Source: Yersinia kristensenii (GTDB lineage Bacteria; Pseudomonadota; Gammaproteobacteria; Enterobacterales; Enterobacteriaceae). Taken from it: a stretch of 64,000 nt of DNA. The notes under the pieces were generated by a model, which had not been told where the DNA came from, did no database searches, and saw only the letters and a list, made by a program, of their open reading frames with translations. Below are positions 55,026 to 64,000 of the stretch, in pieces; positions within the stretch are counted from its first letter, which is position 1, and each line of letters opens with the position of its first letter. A program made the translations under genes and the position numbers. Location of the stretch: contig NZ_UHIY01000001.1 of assembly GCF_900460525.1 (NCBI RefSeq), forward strand, positions 806,001-870,000, in the 5' to 3' direction.

Positions 55026-55301
55026 ATGAAACACACTCTCACCATCGCAGCCGTACTCGGCTTGGTATTATCAACCAGCACTTTCGCGGCCACAGAAATA
55101 ACCGCCCAACAAGCTATGCAGCAACAGCGCGTCAGTATCGGCGCACTGTCTCTAGGCCACAATGTGGTTTCTCCTGATGATGCCACAGCACAACTCAGCA
55201 AATTAGCCGATGAGCGCGGTGCCAGCGCTTATCAGATAATTGCTATGCATGAACCCGGTGATAATAGTTCCATACACGTTAATGCCGTTCTCTACCGCTA
55301 A
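55026..55301 (+). CDS. yjfY: YjfY-like DUF1471 periplasmic protein
   Basis: A 91-residue secreted DUF1471 protein: signal peptide 1-21 (LVLSTSTFAA), then QRVSIGALSLGHNVVSPDDATAQL (shortened), ADERGASAYQIIA and the typical end IHVNAVLYR. ATG 55026 has GGAG upstream. Its place next to rpsF matches E. coli yjfY; it is the third DUF1471 gene in the window. Confidence 0.85.
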   Translation: MKHTLTIAAVLGLVLSTSTFAATEITAQQAMQQQRVSIGALSLGHNVVSPDDATAQLSKLADERGASAYQIIAMHEPGDNSSIHVNAVLYR

Positions 55302-55377
55302 GATTCAATAGATAAATACAACACCAGAGAAACACCCAGAAATACAGAGAAAGAAAAAGATTGCCCGCAGCCCCATT

Positions 55378-55400
55378 CCCCCCGCTTGTCGGGGGTTTTT
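55378..55400 (+). terminator. Terminator after yjfY-like gene
   Basis: CCCCCG / CGGGGG around CTTGT followed by TTTTT, about 75 nt after the stop codon. Confidence 0.85.
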
Positions 55401-55421
55401 CATTGATCTTTACTGAAGTTT

Positions 55422-56171
55422 TTATAGATTTTTGCTAAAGAAAAGCGCCCCCGCCGCTAAGGCCGTGGGGGTGATTTTATGCCCAATCCCTGCTTCCGTG
55501 AGATAGGTCAGGTGCTTATCGCGCCCACTGATTTTCAGTGCTTGAACCAACCGCGCACTTTCTGCCGCCGGTACCACGTCATCCGCTTCACCATGCCAAA
55601 CCAATAATGGCCGATCAGCAATTTTTGCTAACTGATGGGTAAGGTCATAATCTGTCAAAGGTGCCAGACGACGCTCAAATTCTGCCGCGCTCAGCTCTTG
55701 TCCACCTTCCAATGGTGGAAACAAAGTATGCGCTAGCGAGGTAAAATAACCTGACCCCATAAAATCGGCGGCGACACTGACCCACGGATAGCGGGCAAAC
55801 GCCCCCAAGGTCGTCATTCCCCCCATTGATGCGCCCGCGACACCAATCCGCTCGCCATCAATTAAACCCGCCTGTTGATAATGTTGTTTAATCGCGGGCA
55901 GCTCATCAATATTCGATTTCAGGATCTCCCAGAAATAAGCGAATCGCTGAGCTTCATTCCCATCAAAACGCGCGCCATGCATGTCCGCATCCGGCATGAC
56001 CGTACGAAAACCCGCTTGGGCAAAAGCATAAGCAAAATAGGAATAAACCTCTTTTGACGAGGTGTAGCCGTGGTAAAAGAAGATGGTCGGTAACGGCTGC
56101 TGGCGCTGGCCCGCAGGGGCCGCATGGATGACCTCAATCCCATTAATATTTTCCAGCGACATCTCAATCAT
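55422..56171 (-). CDS. yjfP: YjfP, alpha/beta-hydrolase esterase
   Basis: A 249-residue serine hydrolase active on short acyl esters in E. coli. The nucleophile elbow GASMGGM is near 116-121, the oxyanion-side HGYTSS near 34, the acid in WHGEADDVVP near 195-204 and the catalytic His in GIGHKITP near 231. ATG 56171; a second in-frame ATG (MSLENING) three codons on is possible. In E. coli yjfP lies beside bsmA too. Confidence 0.94.
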   Translation of the reverse strand: MIEMSLENINGIEVIHAAPAGQRQQPLPTIFFYHGYTSSKEVYSYFAYAFAQAGFRTVMPDADMHGARFDGNEAQRFAYFWEILKSNIDELPAIKQHYQQAGLIDGERIGVAGASMGGMTTLGAFARYPWVSVAADFMGSGYFTSLAHTLFPPLEGGQELSAAEFERRLAPLTDYDLTHQLAKIADRPLLVWHGEADDVVPAAESARLVQALKISGRDKHLTYLTEAGIGHKITPTALAAGALFFSKNL

Positions 56172-56239
56172 GGCGAGAATCCTTTATTTATCAAGCACAG
56201 CATCAATACGAAAAACAGATTTATAGACTTAAAAACTTA

Positions 56240-56265
56240 ATGCAGTTTGAAGTATGACGGGTATA
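56240..56265. repeat. ERIC end fragment
   Basis: TGCAGTTTGAAGTATGACGGGTATAA matches only the terminal 25 bases of the ERIC type seen at 44.06 kb (the printed match is TTTGAAGTATGACGGGTATA); the rest is gone. Confidence 0.6.
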
Positions 56266-56374
56266 AAGTCTTAAACTAATTTCTTCCAAGATATTCCCTC
56301 ATCTTTGAGCTTGAGCGTTACACTTGAGAAATAATGGGCTTGGCGGTGACTGCCCTGCTGAAAAAGAGGCAAAA

Positions 56375-56683
56375 ATGAAGATAAAACGCGCAATGGTGTT
56401 CTTACTGATCACTCTGGTGCTCTCGGCCTGCAGTGCTTTTCACGTCACCCCAGTCCCGCCACCAGTGGCTCAGCCCTATGCCCAAGAAATAACCCGCGCA
56501 CAGAGCCTTAACTTACAAAAAGTGGGAACAGTTTCGGCGCAAGTATTTGGCAGCCCGATGGATATTGAAGCTGAAATTAAACGCAGGGCGACAGCCCGTG
56601 GCGCGCCCTATTATTTGATTATCATGATGTCCGACAGTATTTACCCTGGCATTTGGTATGCCAATGCCCTGTTGTATAAGTAA
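56375..56683 (+). CDS. bsmA: BsmA-like DUF1471 lipoprotein
   Basis: A 102-residue predicted lipoprotein: hydrophobic signal and lipobox LSAC with Cys20, a Pro-rich linker (VTPVPPPVAQP), then a DUF1471 domain (LQKVGTVSAQVFGSPMDIEAE, shortened; ATARGAPYYLII) ending WYANALLYK. ATG 56375 follows AGAGG. E. coli BsmA affects biofilm formation and peroxide and acid tolerance. It converges on aidB. Confidence 0.85.
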   Translation: MKIKRAMVFLLITLVLSACSAFHVTPVPPPVAQPYAQEITRAQSLNLQKVGTVSAQVFGSPMDIEAEIKRRATARGAPYYLIIMMSDSIYPGIWYANALLYK

Positions 56684-56698
56684 ATTACTGCATTATCA

Positions 56699-58330
56699 TC
56701 ACGCTACCCCTGTGGCGCGGCTCAACAACCGCGCACAAACAGCCTCTGGCAATATATATTGATCCCGATGATCGAGTGTCATGCGGCACCAGGCATCGGC
56801 TAACGGCGGGGAGGCAAACCGCAGTAATTGCGATGCACAGCACAAATCAAACAGTTGCTGGGTTATCGCCCGCCCTTGTTCTTCCTTAGGATTTTTCAGC
56901 CGCTGCTGTAATTGCCGCCATGAGCGGTCAAATAACCGATTTTGCCCTCGTACTGGGTAAAATTCTTGCTGAAGCACATCTATCGCAGAGGGGAGTTTGC
57001 GGAATGTCCGTAACACATCAAGGCACATAATATTGCCGGAGCCTTCCCAAATACTGTTGACCGGCATTTCCCGATAAATCCGCGGCAACTCACTTTGCTC
57101 GCAATAGCCAATCCCGCCGAGTACCTCCATCGCCTCCGCAACAAACCCGCTACCCAGCCCACAGACGCGATATTTCGCCGCCGGTGTCAGCAATCGGCTA
57201 AATATCTGCTCGTGAACTTCGCCGGGTTTTCCCCATGCGCTGGCTAAGCGCATCAATAGCGCGGTATGACCCTCTAAACGCAATGCCATGCGGCTTAGGA
57301 CTTGCCGCATCAAAGGTTGCTCAACCAGCGCCTTACCAAAAGCTTGCCGCTGCCAGGCATGATATAACGCGACGGAGAAAGCGCGCCTCATCAGGCCATG
57401 GCTACCGAGCGCGCAGTCAAAACGGGTATATCCGCCCATTTTTAGAATTTGGCGAATACCGTCACCCTCCTCCCCCAATAACCAGGCGGTGGCATGATCA
57501 AATTCAACCTCGCTGCTGGCATTAGAGCGGTTGCCGAGTTTCTCTTTCAAACGCTCCAGGCGGATGGCGTTATAGGTGCCGTCCGGCAATATTTTCGGCA
57601 GGAAGAAGCAAGATAACCCGCCCTCCGCTTGCGCCAGTACCAGATGTGCATCACTTTGTGGCACCGAGAAAAACCATTTGTGCCCGACCAATCGATAAGC
57701 TTCCCCATGGCCGCGCACTTCCAGTGGCTCGGCTCTGGTGGTGTTACTTAACACGTCGGAACCGCCCTGTTTTTCCGTCATGCCCATGCCAATCAATAAC
57801 CCCCGTTTCTGGTCACCGACAGTTTGATGCGAGTCATAGCGGTCTGAAAGCAGTGGCGGTAGCCAACTTTGGAATAACGACGGGAGTGTTTGTTGCAGCA
57901 GCGGGATCGCGCCAAATGTCATGGTTATCGGGCATAACGTCCCTGCTTCTACCTGAGCATGTAGGATAAACCGTGCGGCGCGCGCCACAAAAGAACCTCT
58001 CCGGGCATCTTCTTGCCACGGCAAATTATGCACCCGGTGGCTGACCAATTCTTGCATTAACACATACCAGGCCGGATGAAATCGCACCTGATCCAAGCGC
58101 TGTCCAGCAGCATCGTAACGCAATAACTCCGGCGGATTGGCGTTTGCCAGCCGCCCTAATTCAAGTGACTCCTGCGAACCAAGTTGTAGACCAATTCGAG
58201 AAAGATCTTCTCCATCCCAGCCCGCCTGTTGCCGTGTCACGGCTTCCCGCAGGGCCATATCAGACAGAAATAAATTACTGTTCGACAATGGCTCTGGCTG
58301 ATTGAAAACCAAGTGAGTCTGCCACTCCAT
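56699..58330 (-). CDS. aidB: AidB, acyl-CoA dehydrogenase-like alkylation-response protein
   Basis: Flavoprotein of the acyl-CoA dehydrogenase fold that binds DNA and is part of the E. coli Ada response. ATG 58330 (MEWQTHLVFNQPEPL) has a strong GGAGG and matches E. coli; the frame extends 14 codons upstream. 543 residues. Recognisable parts are CPITMTFGAIPLL, MGMTEKQGGSDV, HKWFFSVPQSDAHLVLAQ, and AEAMEVLGGIGYCEQSELPR (catalytic-region segment). No Ada box was identified upstream. Confidence 0.95.
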   Translation of the reverse strand: MEWQTHLVFNQPEPLSNSNLFLSDMALREAVTRQQAGWDGEDLSRIGLQLGSQESLELGRLANANPPELLRYDAAGQRLDQVRFHPAWYVLMQELVSHRVHNLPWQEDARRGSFVARAARFILHAQVEAGTLCPITMTFGAIPLLQQTLPSLFQSWLPPLLSDRYDSHQTVGDQKRGLLIGMGMTEKQGGSDVLSNTTRAEPLEVRGHGEAYRLVGHKWFFSVPQSDAHLVLAQAEGGLSCFFLPKILPDGTYNAIRLERLKEKLGNRSNASSEVEFDHATAWLLGEEGDGIRQILKMGGYTRFDCALGSHGLMRRAFSVALYHAWQRQAFGKALVEQPLMRQVLSRMALRLEGHTALLMRLASAWGKPGEVHEQIFSRLLTPAAKYRVCGLGSGFVAEAMEVLGGIGYCEQSELPRIYREMPVNSIWEGSGNIMCLDVLRTFRKLPSAIDVLQQEFYPVRGQNRLFDRSWRQLQQRLKNPKEEQGRAITQQLFDLCCASQLLRFASPPLADAWCRMTLDHRDQYILPEAVCARLLSRATGVA

Positions 58331-58489
58331 ACCTTCCTCCATTCCCATACTCATTATAAAGCTGTCATTCATAAGTCAGAGTTAGGTATGGTGCAGACCA
58401 AGCTTTTTGCTGGCGGCCTTATCACAAACAGCGGTTAATCTACTCTATATGACTGATAGTGGTGAAAAGTCTCTCTATCCGAAAAGCAA

Positions 58490-58516
58490 AAAGCCAACAT
58501 TCGAGAATGCTGGCTT
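58490..58516 (-). terminator. rlmB distal terminator
   Basis: Minus strand AAGCCAGCATTC / GAATGTTGGCTT followed by TTTGCTTTT, about 115 nt past the rlmB stop. Confidence 0.7.
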
Positions 58517-58549
58517 GATTGAAATGCCGGTATGAACGCTGCTTGTAGC

Positions 58550-58581
58550 GGCCTCGCAGAGGCGAGGCCCATGGACGGGCC
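58550..58581. other. Overlapping alternative hairpins after rlmB
   Basis: GGCCTCGC / GCGAGGCC around AGAG (58550-58569) shares its GGCC with a second stem GGCCC / GGGCC (58566-58581). Only one can form at a time in the rlmB 3' UTR. Confidence 0.6.
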
Positions 58582-58588
58582 GAGTAAC

Positions 58589-58631
58589 GAAGGCAGCCAA
58601 CCCCTCTGCATCTTGAAGGGCGACGGGTATA
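58589..58631. repeat. ERIC-derived end fragment at the rlmB 3' end
   Basis: GGCAGCCAACCCCTCTGCATC and TTGAAGGGCGACGGGTATA resemble the ERIC terminal part (GTAGCCAACGCACATGCAGC...TTGAAGTATGACGAGTATA). It abuts the rlmB stop codon. Confidence 0.55.
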
Positions 58632-59372
58632 TTAAATTTTTAATGCTCGCTGACGCACCGCTTCAAACAAACACACCCCGGTTGCCACCGACACATTGAG
58701 TGAAGAAACACTCCCTGCCATCGGGATGCTGATCAGCTCGTCGCAGTGTTCGCGGGTCAAGCGGCGCATACCTTCACCTTCAGCCCCCATCACTAGCGCC
58801 ATCGGGCCGGTCATTTTGCTCTGATATAACGTGTGGTCAGCTTCGCCAGCCGTCCCGACAATCCAGACATTGTGCTCTTGTAACACTCGCAGCGTACGCG
58901 CCAAATTTGTCACTTTAATTAATGGCACGTTTTCGGCAGCACCACTGGCGACTTTCTTAGCAATAGCATTAAGTTGCGCTGAGCGATCCCGCGGCACGAT
59001 AACCGCGTGGACACCCGCCGCATCCGCACTGCGCAAGCACGCGCCCAGATTATGGGGATCAGTGACCCCATCCAGCACCAACAGGAAAGGCGTTTCGACA
59101 CTTTCCAGTAATGCTGGCAAGTCATTTTCCTGATACTGACGCCCTTCACGGACTCGCGCCACAATCCCCTGATGGACACCGCCTTCAACCTGTGAATCCA
59201 GCCATTGACGGCTGGCAACCTGAATCACTAAACCGGCAGCTTCCAGTTCAGCAATCAAGGGCTGTAGGCGACGATCGTCACGACCTTTCAGAATAAAAAC
59301 TTCCAAAAAGCGTTGTGGATCATTGTCTAACAAGGCTTTGACGGAATGAATGCCGTAAATAATTTCGCTCAT
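58632..59372 (-). CDS. rlmB: RlmB, 23S rRNA Gm2251 2'-O-methyltransferase
   Basis: SPOUT-class methyltransferase. The N-terminal L30e-like substrate-binding domain begins [17 protein letters not shown]; the C-terminal knot has [29 protein letters not shown] and [19 protein letters not shown], the three SpoU motifs. Length 246 residues. It follows rnr by about 70 nt in the nsrR-rnr-rlmB cluster. Confidence 0.97.
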   Translation of the reverse strand: MSEIIYGIHSVKALLDNDPQRFLEVFILKGRDDRRLQPLIAELEAAGLVIQVASRQWLDSQVEGGVHQGIVARVREGRQYQENDLPALLESVETPFLLVLDGVTDPHNLGACLRSADAAGVHAVIVPRDRSAQLNAIAKKVASGAAENVPLIKVTNLARTLRVLQEHNVWIVGTAGEADHTLYQSKMTGPMALVMGAEGEGMRRLTREHCDELISIPMAGSVSSLNVSVATGVCLFEAVRQRALKI

Positions 59373-59443
59373 GATGCTCTTTTATAAATGATTAAATATC
59401 AATGAATTCGGGCGACCAGGGCCGCCCGACAATCAGCAGGCCA

Positions 59444-61990
59444 TTATTGGTCGCTGCTGGTTTTTTTCTTCGCGCGCTTGGCCTTAGTGGCAGCGGCAAT
59501 TTTCTTAGTCTTAGCTGATGCTCTTTTCGCTTTCGCTTTGGCTTTTTTCTCGGCCAATGCTTTTTCATCTAACGTAGCGGCGGCATCTACCGGACGGAAA
59601 GCACTATCCGGTTCAAAGTTTGCCGGTTTTTTAGCGCGACGCGGGCGTTTCTGCCCACTTCCTGCCGGTGCATTATCACGGCGCGGTGCTCCAGATGAAG
59701 CACCGCGTCCACCACGCCCCGTGGAGGTATCGCGCAGAGTGCGCTGACCATCAGCTTTTTTGGCTTTATCACGCGCCGTTTTGCCTTCGCCGCGCGGTTT
59801 ACGGGTACTGGAGACCAGTGCAAAGTCAATTTTGCGCTCATCCATATGTACCGCTTCAACGCGAATTTCTACGGTGTCGCCCAGCCGATAGGTCATACCG
59901 GAAGACTCGCCGATCAAGCGCTGGCCGATGTTGTCGTAGCGATAGTAATCATTATCCAGGCTGGAAACATGCACCAGACCATCAATAAACAAGTCATCGA
60001 GGCGCACGAAGAAACCAAAGCCGGTGACACTGGCAATGATCCCGGTGAAGACTTTACCGACCTGATCCTGCATAAAATCACACTTCAGCCAATCCGCCAC
60101 ATTACGGGTAGCTTCATCAGCGCGGCGTTCGGTCATTGAGCAGTGTTCGCCCAATTGCAGCATGTCTTCGTACTCACTGTGCCAGCCGCCGGTGGGTGTC
60201 CAGCGCTCTTTCACATTACCCTGCTCTTTGGCGAGCTGGTACTTGATAGCCCGATGCATAGCCAAATCAGGATAACGGCGAATTGGCGAGGTGAAATGCC
60301 CATAAGACGCTAACGCCAAACCAAAGTGACCGCGGTTTTCCGGATCGTAAATCGCCTGTTTCATCGAACGCAGCAACATGGTTTGCAGCATTTCATGATC
60401 CGGACGATCCGCCACTTCATCCATCAGCACCGCATAATCTTTTGGCTCTGGTTTTAAACCGCCACCAAGAGTCAGGCCCAGCTCACCCAGCACGCTACGC
60501 AGTGCGGAGATATGGTCATCACTTGGACGGTCATGCACCCGGAACAGCGCCGGCTCGTTGTGTTTTTCGACAAAACGCGCCGCAGCAATGTTCGCCAGAA
60601 TCATGCACTCTTCAATCAACTTATGCGCGTCATTACGCACCGTCGATTCAATCCGCTCAATGCGCCGTTCGGCATTGAAGATAAACTTGGCTTCTTCAGT
60701 TTCAAACGCAATACCACCGCGTTCGGCACGGGCTTGATCCAGCGCCTTGTACATGGTGTGCAGCTCTAACAGATGCGGCACCAGCGGCTTATATTGTTCA
60801 CGCAGCGACTCTTCACCATCAATAATCCGCCACACTTTGGTGTAGGTCAGACGCGCATGGGAGCTCATCACTGCTTCATAGAACTTATACGACGATAACT
60901 TACCCTGTGCGGAGATAGTCATCTCACACACCATGCACAGGCGGTCTACCTGCGGATTCAGGGAGCAAAGGCCGTTTGACAGCACTTCCGGCAACATCGG
61001 CACAACTTGCGACGGGAAGTAAACCGAGTTACCACGGCTGCGAGCTTCATCATCCAGCGCAGTGCGCGGGCGTACATAATAGCTGACATCTGCAATCGCC
61101 ACCCACAAGCGCCAGCCACCACCGCGTTTTTTCTCACAATACACCGCATCATCGAAGTCACGGGCATCTTCACCATCAATAGTGACCAAAGGTAGGTTGC
61201 GTAAATCCACCCGCCCTTTTTTCGCTTCTTCCGGCACTTGTTCTTTCAGATCCGCAACTTGCTTTTCAACTTGTGGCGGCCAAGTATGCGGGATCTCATG
61301 GGTACGCAGTGCAATATCTACCGCCATGCTAGTGCCCATATTCTCGCCGAGCACTTCAACAATCTTACCCACCGCTTTAGAGCGGCGAGTCGGGCGCTGG
61401 GTCAGCTCGACCACCACCATATAGCCCATCCGCGCACCGCAGATAGCATCAGGCGGGATCAGAATATCAAAACTCAAGCGGCCGTCATCCGGCACCACAA
61501 AACCGGTACCGGCATCCGTAAAGTAACGGCCGACAATCTGGCTGGTTTTCGGGACTAATACGCGCACGATACGGGCTTCACGGCGGCCTTTGCGATCAGC
61601 GCCAACCGGCTGGGCCAAGACCACATCACCATGAATCGCAGTTTTCATCTGCTCTGCGGAGAGATACAGATCGTCTTTACTGCCTTCAACCCGTAAAAAG
61701 CCGAAACCATCACGGTGGCCAATCACTGTCCCGCGCAATAAGTCCAGGCGCTCAGGTAAGGCATAGCACTGACGGCGGGTGAAGACCAATTGCCCATCAC
61801 GCTCCATTGCGCGCAGGCGGCGACGCAGCGCCTCTAGCTGTTCTTCACCAGATAAATTAAGTTCATTGGCCAGCTCTTCACGGCTGGCGGGTGTTTCGCG
61901 CTTGGCGAGATGAGCCAAAATGAATTCCCGGCTAGGGATCGGTGACTCATATTTCTCTGCTTCTCGTTCCAAGAATGGATCTTGTGACAT
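59444..61990 (-). CDS. rnr: RNase R, 3'-5' exoribonuclease
   Basis: Degrades structured RNA, and takes part in trans-translation and cold adaptation. The 848-residue protein has an N-terminal helix-turn-helix and cold-shock domains, the RNB catalytic domain with [15 protein letters not shown] near 275 (the Asp cluster), a C-terminal S1 domain ([20 protein letters not shown]) and a long Lys/Ala/Arg-rich tail (about 735-848). The tail is longer than in E. coli (813 residues in total). It lies between nsrR and rlmB. Confidence 0.97.
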   Translation of the reverse strand: MSQDPFLEREAEKYESPIPSREFILAHLAKRETPASREELANELNLSGEEQLEALRRRLRAMERDGQLVFTRRQCYALPERLDLLRGTVIGHRDGFGFLRVEGSKDDLYLSAEQMKTAIHGDVVLAQPVGADRKGRREARIVRVLVPKTSQIVGRYFTDAGTGFVVPDDGRLSFDILIPPDAICGARMGYMVVVELTQRPTRRSKAVGKIVEVLGENMGTSMAVDIALRTHEIPHTWPPQVEKQVADLKEQVPEEAKKGRVDLRNLPLVTIDGEDARDFDDAVYCEKKRGGGWRLWVAIADVSYYVRPRTALDDEARSRGNSVYFPSQVVPMLPEVLSNGLCSLNPQVDRLCMVCEMTISAQGKLSSYKFYEAVMSSHARLTYTKVWRIIDGEESLREQYKPLVPHLLELHTMYKALDQARAERGGIAFETEEAKFIFNAERRIERIESTVRNDAHKLIEECMILANIAAARFVEKHNEPALFRVHDRPSDDHISALRSVLGELGLTLGGGLKPEPKDYAVLMDEVADRPDHEMLQTMLLRSMKQAIYDPENRGHFGLALASYGHFTSPIRRYPDLAMHRAIKYQLAKEQGNVKERWTPTGGWHSEYEDMLQLGEHCSMTERRADEATRNVADWLKCDFMQDQVGKVFTGIIASVTGFGFFVRLDDLFIDGLVHVSSLDNDYYRYDNIGQRLIGESSGMTYRLGDTVEIRVEAVHMDERKIDFALVSSTRKPRGEGKTARDKAKKADGQRTLRDTSTGRGGRGASSGAPRRDNAPAGSGQKRPRRAKKPANFEPDSAFRPVDAAATLDEKALAEKKAKAKAKRASAKTKKIAAATKAKRAKKKTSSDQ

Positions 61991-62021
61991 TGCGGTTCCT
62001 CCGTTGTCAGCAGCAGGTTGC

Positions 62022-62082
62022 TATCCCCGTCTTACTTGAAGCCGCAGGGGCTTTAGCTGCAACTCCACGTTCTTTGGGTATA
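62022..62082. repeat. ERIC-like relic between nsrR and rnr
   Basis: Begins TATCCCCGTCTTACTTGAAG and ends TCTTTGGGTATA, with CTGCAACTC inside, recalling both ERIC termini without the core. Confidence 0.45.
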
Positions 62083-62106
62083 TGTATCTTTTTATTAAAC
62101 AAAAAG

Positions 62107-62532
62107 CTACTCAACAAGTAATAGCTTATAGAGCGGGGCATTATCTTGAACCATATCGGCTAAAGTATAGTTATCCAACTCGTTAAGGAAACTTTGTACT
62201 GCCTGATTAAGCACTTGTTTCAGGCGGCAAGCGGGGGTTATATGACAAAAATCACTACTACAATTCACCAGAGAAAGAGGTTCTAACTGGCGAACAACAT
62301 CACCAATTCGAATCTGGTCAGCCGGTTTACCTAACCGTATGCCGCCGTTTTTCCCCCGCACGGCAGTGACCAACCCGACACGGCTCAACTGATTGATTAT
62401 TTTAACCATATGATTTCGGGACACACCATAGACCTCAGTTACCTGAGAAATGCTGGTCATTTGGCCTTGAGGTAGCGAGGCCATATAAGTCAGCGCCCGC
62501 AAACCATAATCAGTAAAACTTGTTAACTGCAC
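62107..62532 (-). CDS. nsrR: NsrR, nitric-oxide-sensing Rrf2 repressor
   Basis: Iron-sulfur repressor of NO-detoxification genes. The 141-residue protein has an Rrf2 winged helix ([20 protein letters not shown], shortened at both ends) and the cluster ligands Cys91, Cys96 and Cys102 ([13 protein letters not shown]). The ATG at 62532 has weak SD sequence. Upstream of rnr and downstream of purA, as in E. coli. Confidence 0.97.
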   Translation of the reverse strand: MQLTSFTDYGLRALTYMASLPQGQMTSISQVTEVYGVSRNHMVKIINQLSRVGLVTAVRGKNGGIRLGKPADQIRIGDVVRQLEPLSLVNCSSDFCHITPACRLKQVLNQAVQSFLNELDNYTLADMVQDNAPLYKLLLVE

Positions 62533-62736
62533 ATATACCCCTGAGTATCAGTTTACTCGGCTTAAACCCATCTAAGATGACACGTTTTGGATAGATTATA
62601 AGTGCGATTCTAAGTGCTATTTAGAAACTTATAGTTTGAATGATAAACCAGCCATAAAGCTTGCGGCTAATCTTTTAGGTGGAGGGCGAGTCTTTTGATG
62701 TAAAACGGCTTATCCGAGGTCATTTCTGCATCTAAT

Positions 62737-62784
62737 TATACCCAAAGTAGTTAACTTTGCAGTTAACAATACAAGAAGGGTATA
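62737..62784. repeat. Short inverted-repeat element TATACCC...GGGTATA
   Basis: A 48-bp segment bounded by TATACCC and GGGTATA with an inner GTTAAC-TTTGCA-GTTAAC. The ends match ERIC termini, so it may be a minimal ERIC derivative. Confidence 0.5.
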
Positions 62785-62787
62785 AAC

Positions 62788-62817
62788 AATAAACCGGACC
62801 TAAGCCCGGTTTATTGA
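62788..62817 (-). terminator. purA terminator-like hairpin
   Basis: CAATAAACCGG-.. pairs with CCGGTTTATTG (stem about 11 bases), 38 nt after the purA stop; the minus strand continues TTTAT. Confidence 0.65.
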
Positions 62818-62854
62818 AGTCTGAATTCTGATTATTTAGCCATCAGCTAATTAA

Positions 62855-64000
<1,146 letters not shown>

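Larger units (their letters stand above)
62533..62854. other. purA-nsrR intergenic region (322 bp)
   Basis: Contains the nsrR promoter region, the 48-bp inverted-repeat element at 62737-62784 and the purA terminator. No small gene is supported. Confidence 0.55.

Overview
The window is enterobacterial housekeeping chromosome, most likely from the genus Yersinia. This rests on three things: protein sequences close to their E. coli orthologues throughout, several 127-bp ERIC-type repeats of the Yersinia style (ends near TATACCCGTCATACTTCAAG and ATTCGAGTTGCAGG), and Yersinia-like neighbourhoods such as dacB-pmrA-pmrB and a lone chemoreceptor next to fbp. The species cannot be fixed from the sequence alone. 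There is no insertion sequence, prophage, CRISPR array, toxin cluster or plasmid-type gene; accessory DNA is limited to miniature repeats and a few small proteins.

Region 1 (1 to about 32,400) matches the E. coli 'nusA-infB / ftsH / obgE / argR' segment. yhbW is followed by a long leftward block read from right to left: folP-glmM-secG-leuU-metY-rimP-nusA-infB-rbfA-truB-rpsO-pnp-nlpI-deaD. It links translation initiation, ribosome maturation, transcription antitermination and RNA decay. Upstream lie ftsH-rlmE (leftward), divergent yhbY, greA, then rightward dacB-pmrA-pmrB, leftward rplU-rpmA-yhbE-obgE, rightward ispB, a divergent pair of small Mu-type DNA-binding regulators (YfeC-like and SfsB/Ner-like), mdh, argR and two tandem yhcN-type DUF1471 genes.

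Region 2 (about 32,580 to 64,000) matches the E. coli 'mpl-fbp-ppa-tamAB-msrA-cpdB-rpsF-aidB-rnr-purA' segment. It holds peptidoglycan recycling (mpl), gluconeogenesis (fbp), a chemoreceptor with a sigma-28 promoter, pyrophosphatase, the TamA/TamB envelope machine with ytfP, msrA, the polyamine exporter paeA (ytfL), the SpoT activator ytfK, ytfJ, cysQ, cpdB, fklB, the cell-division protein ytfB/OapA, a small secreted protein, the rpsF-priB-rpsR-rplI operon with its S6:S18 leader element, two more DUF1471 genes (yjfY-like and a bsmA-like lipoprotein) around esterase yjfP, aidB, and the nsrR-rnr-rlmB cluster. The 5' part of purA runs off the right edge.

Regulatory structure visible in the sequence includes an RNase III-type stem and a ribosome-binding-site hairpin in the pnp leader, an attenuator-like terminator before rimP, ARG boxes before argR, a FliA promoter before the chemoreceptor, the rpsF leader, and many intrinsic terminators. 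The points most worth following are the Mu c/ner-like divergent regulator pair at 28.5-29.3 kb, a YPAL-like miniature palindromic element after fbp flanked by two copies of a terminator hairpin, and an orphan terminator that may end a small RNA at the junction of the two syntenic blocks.
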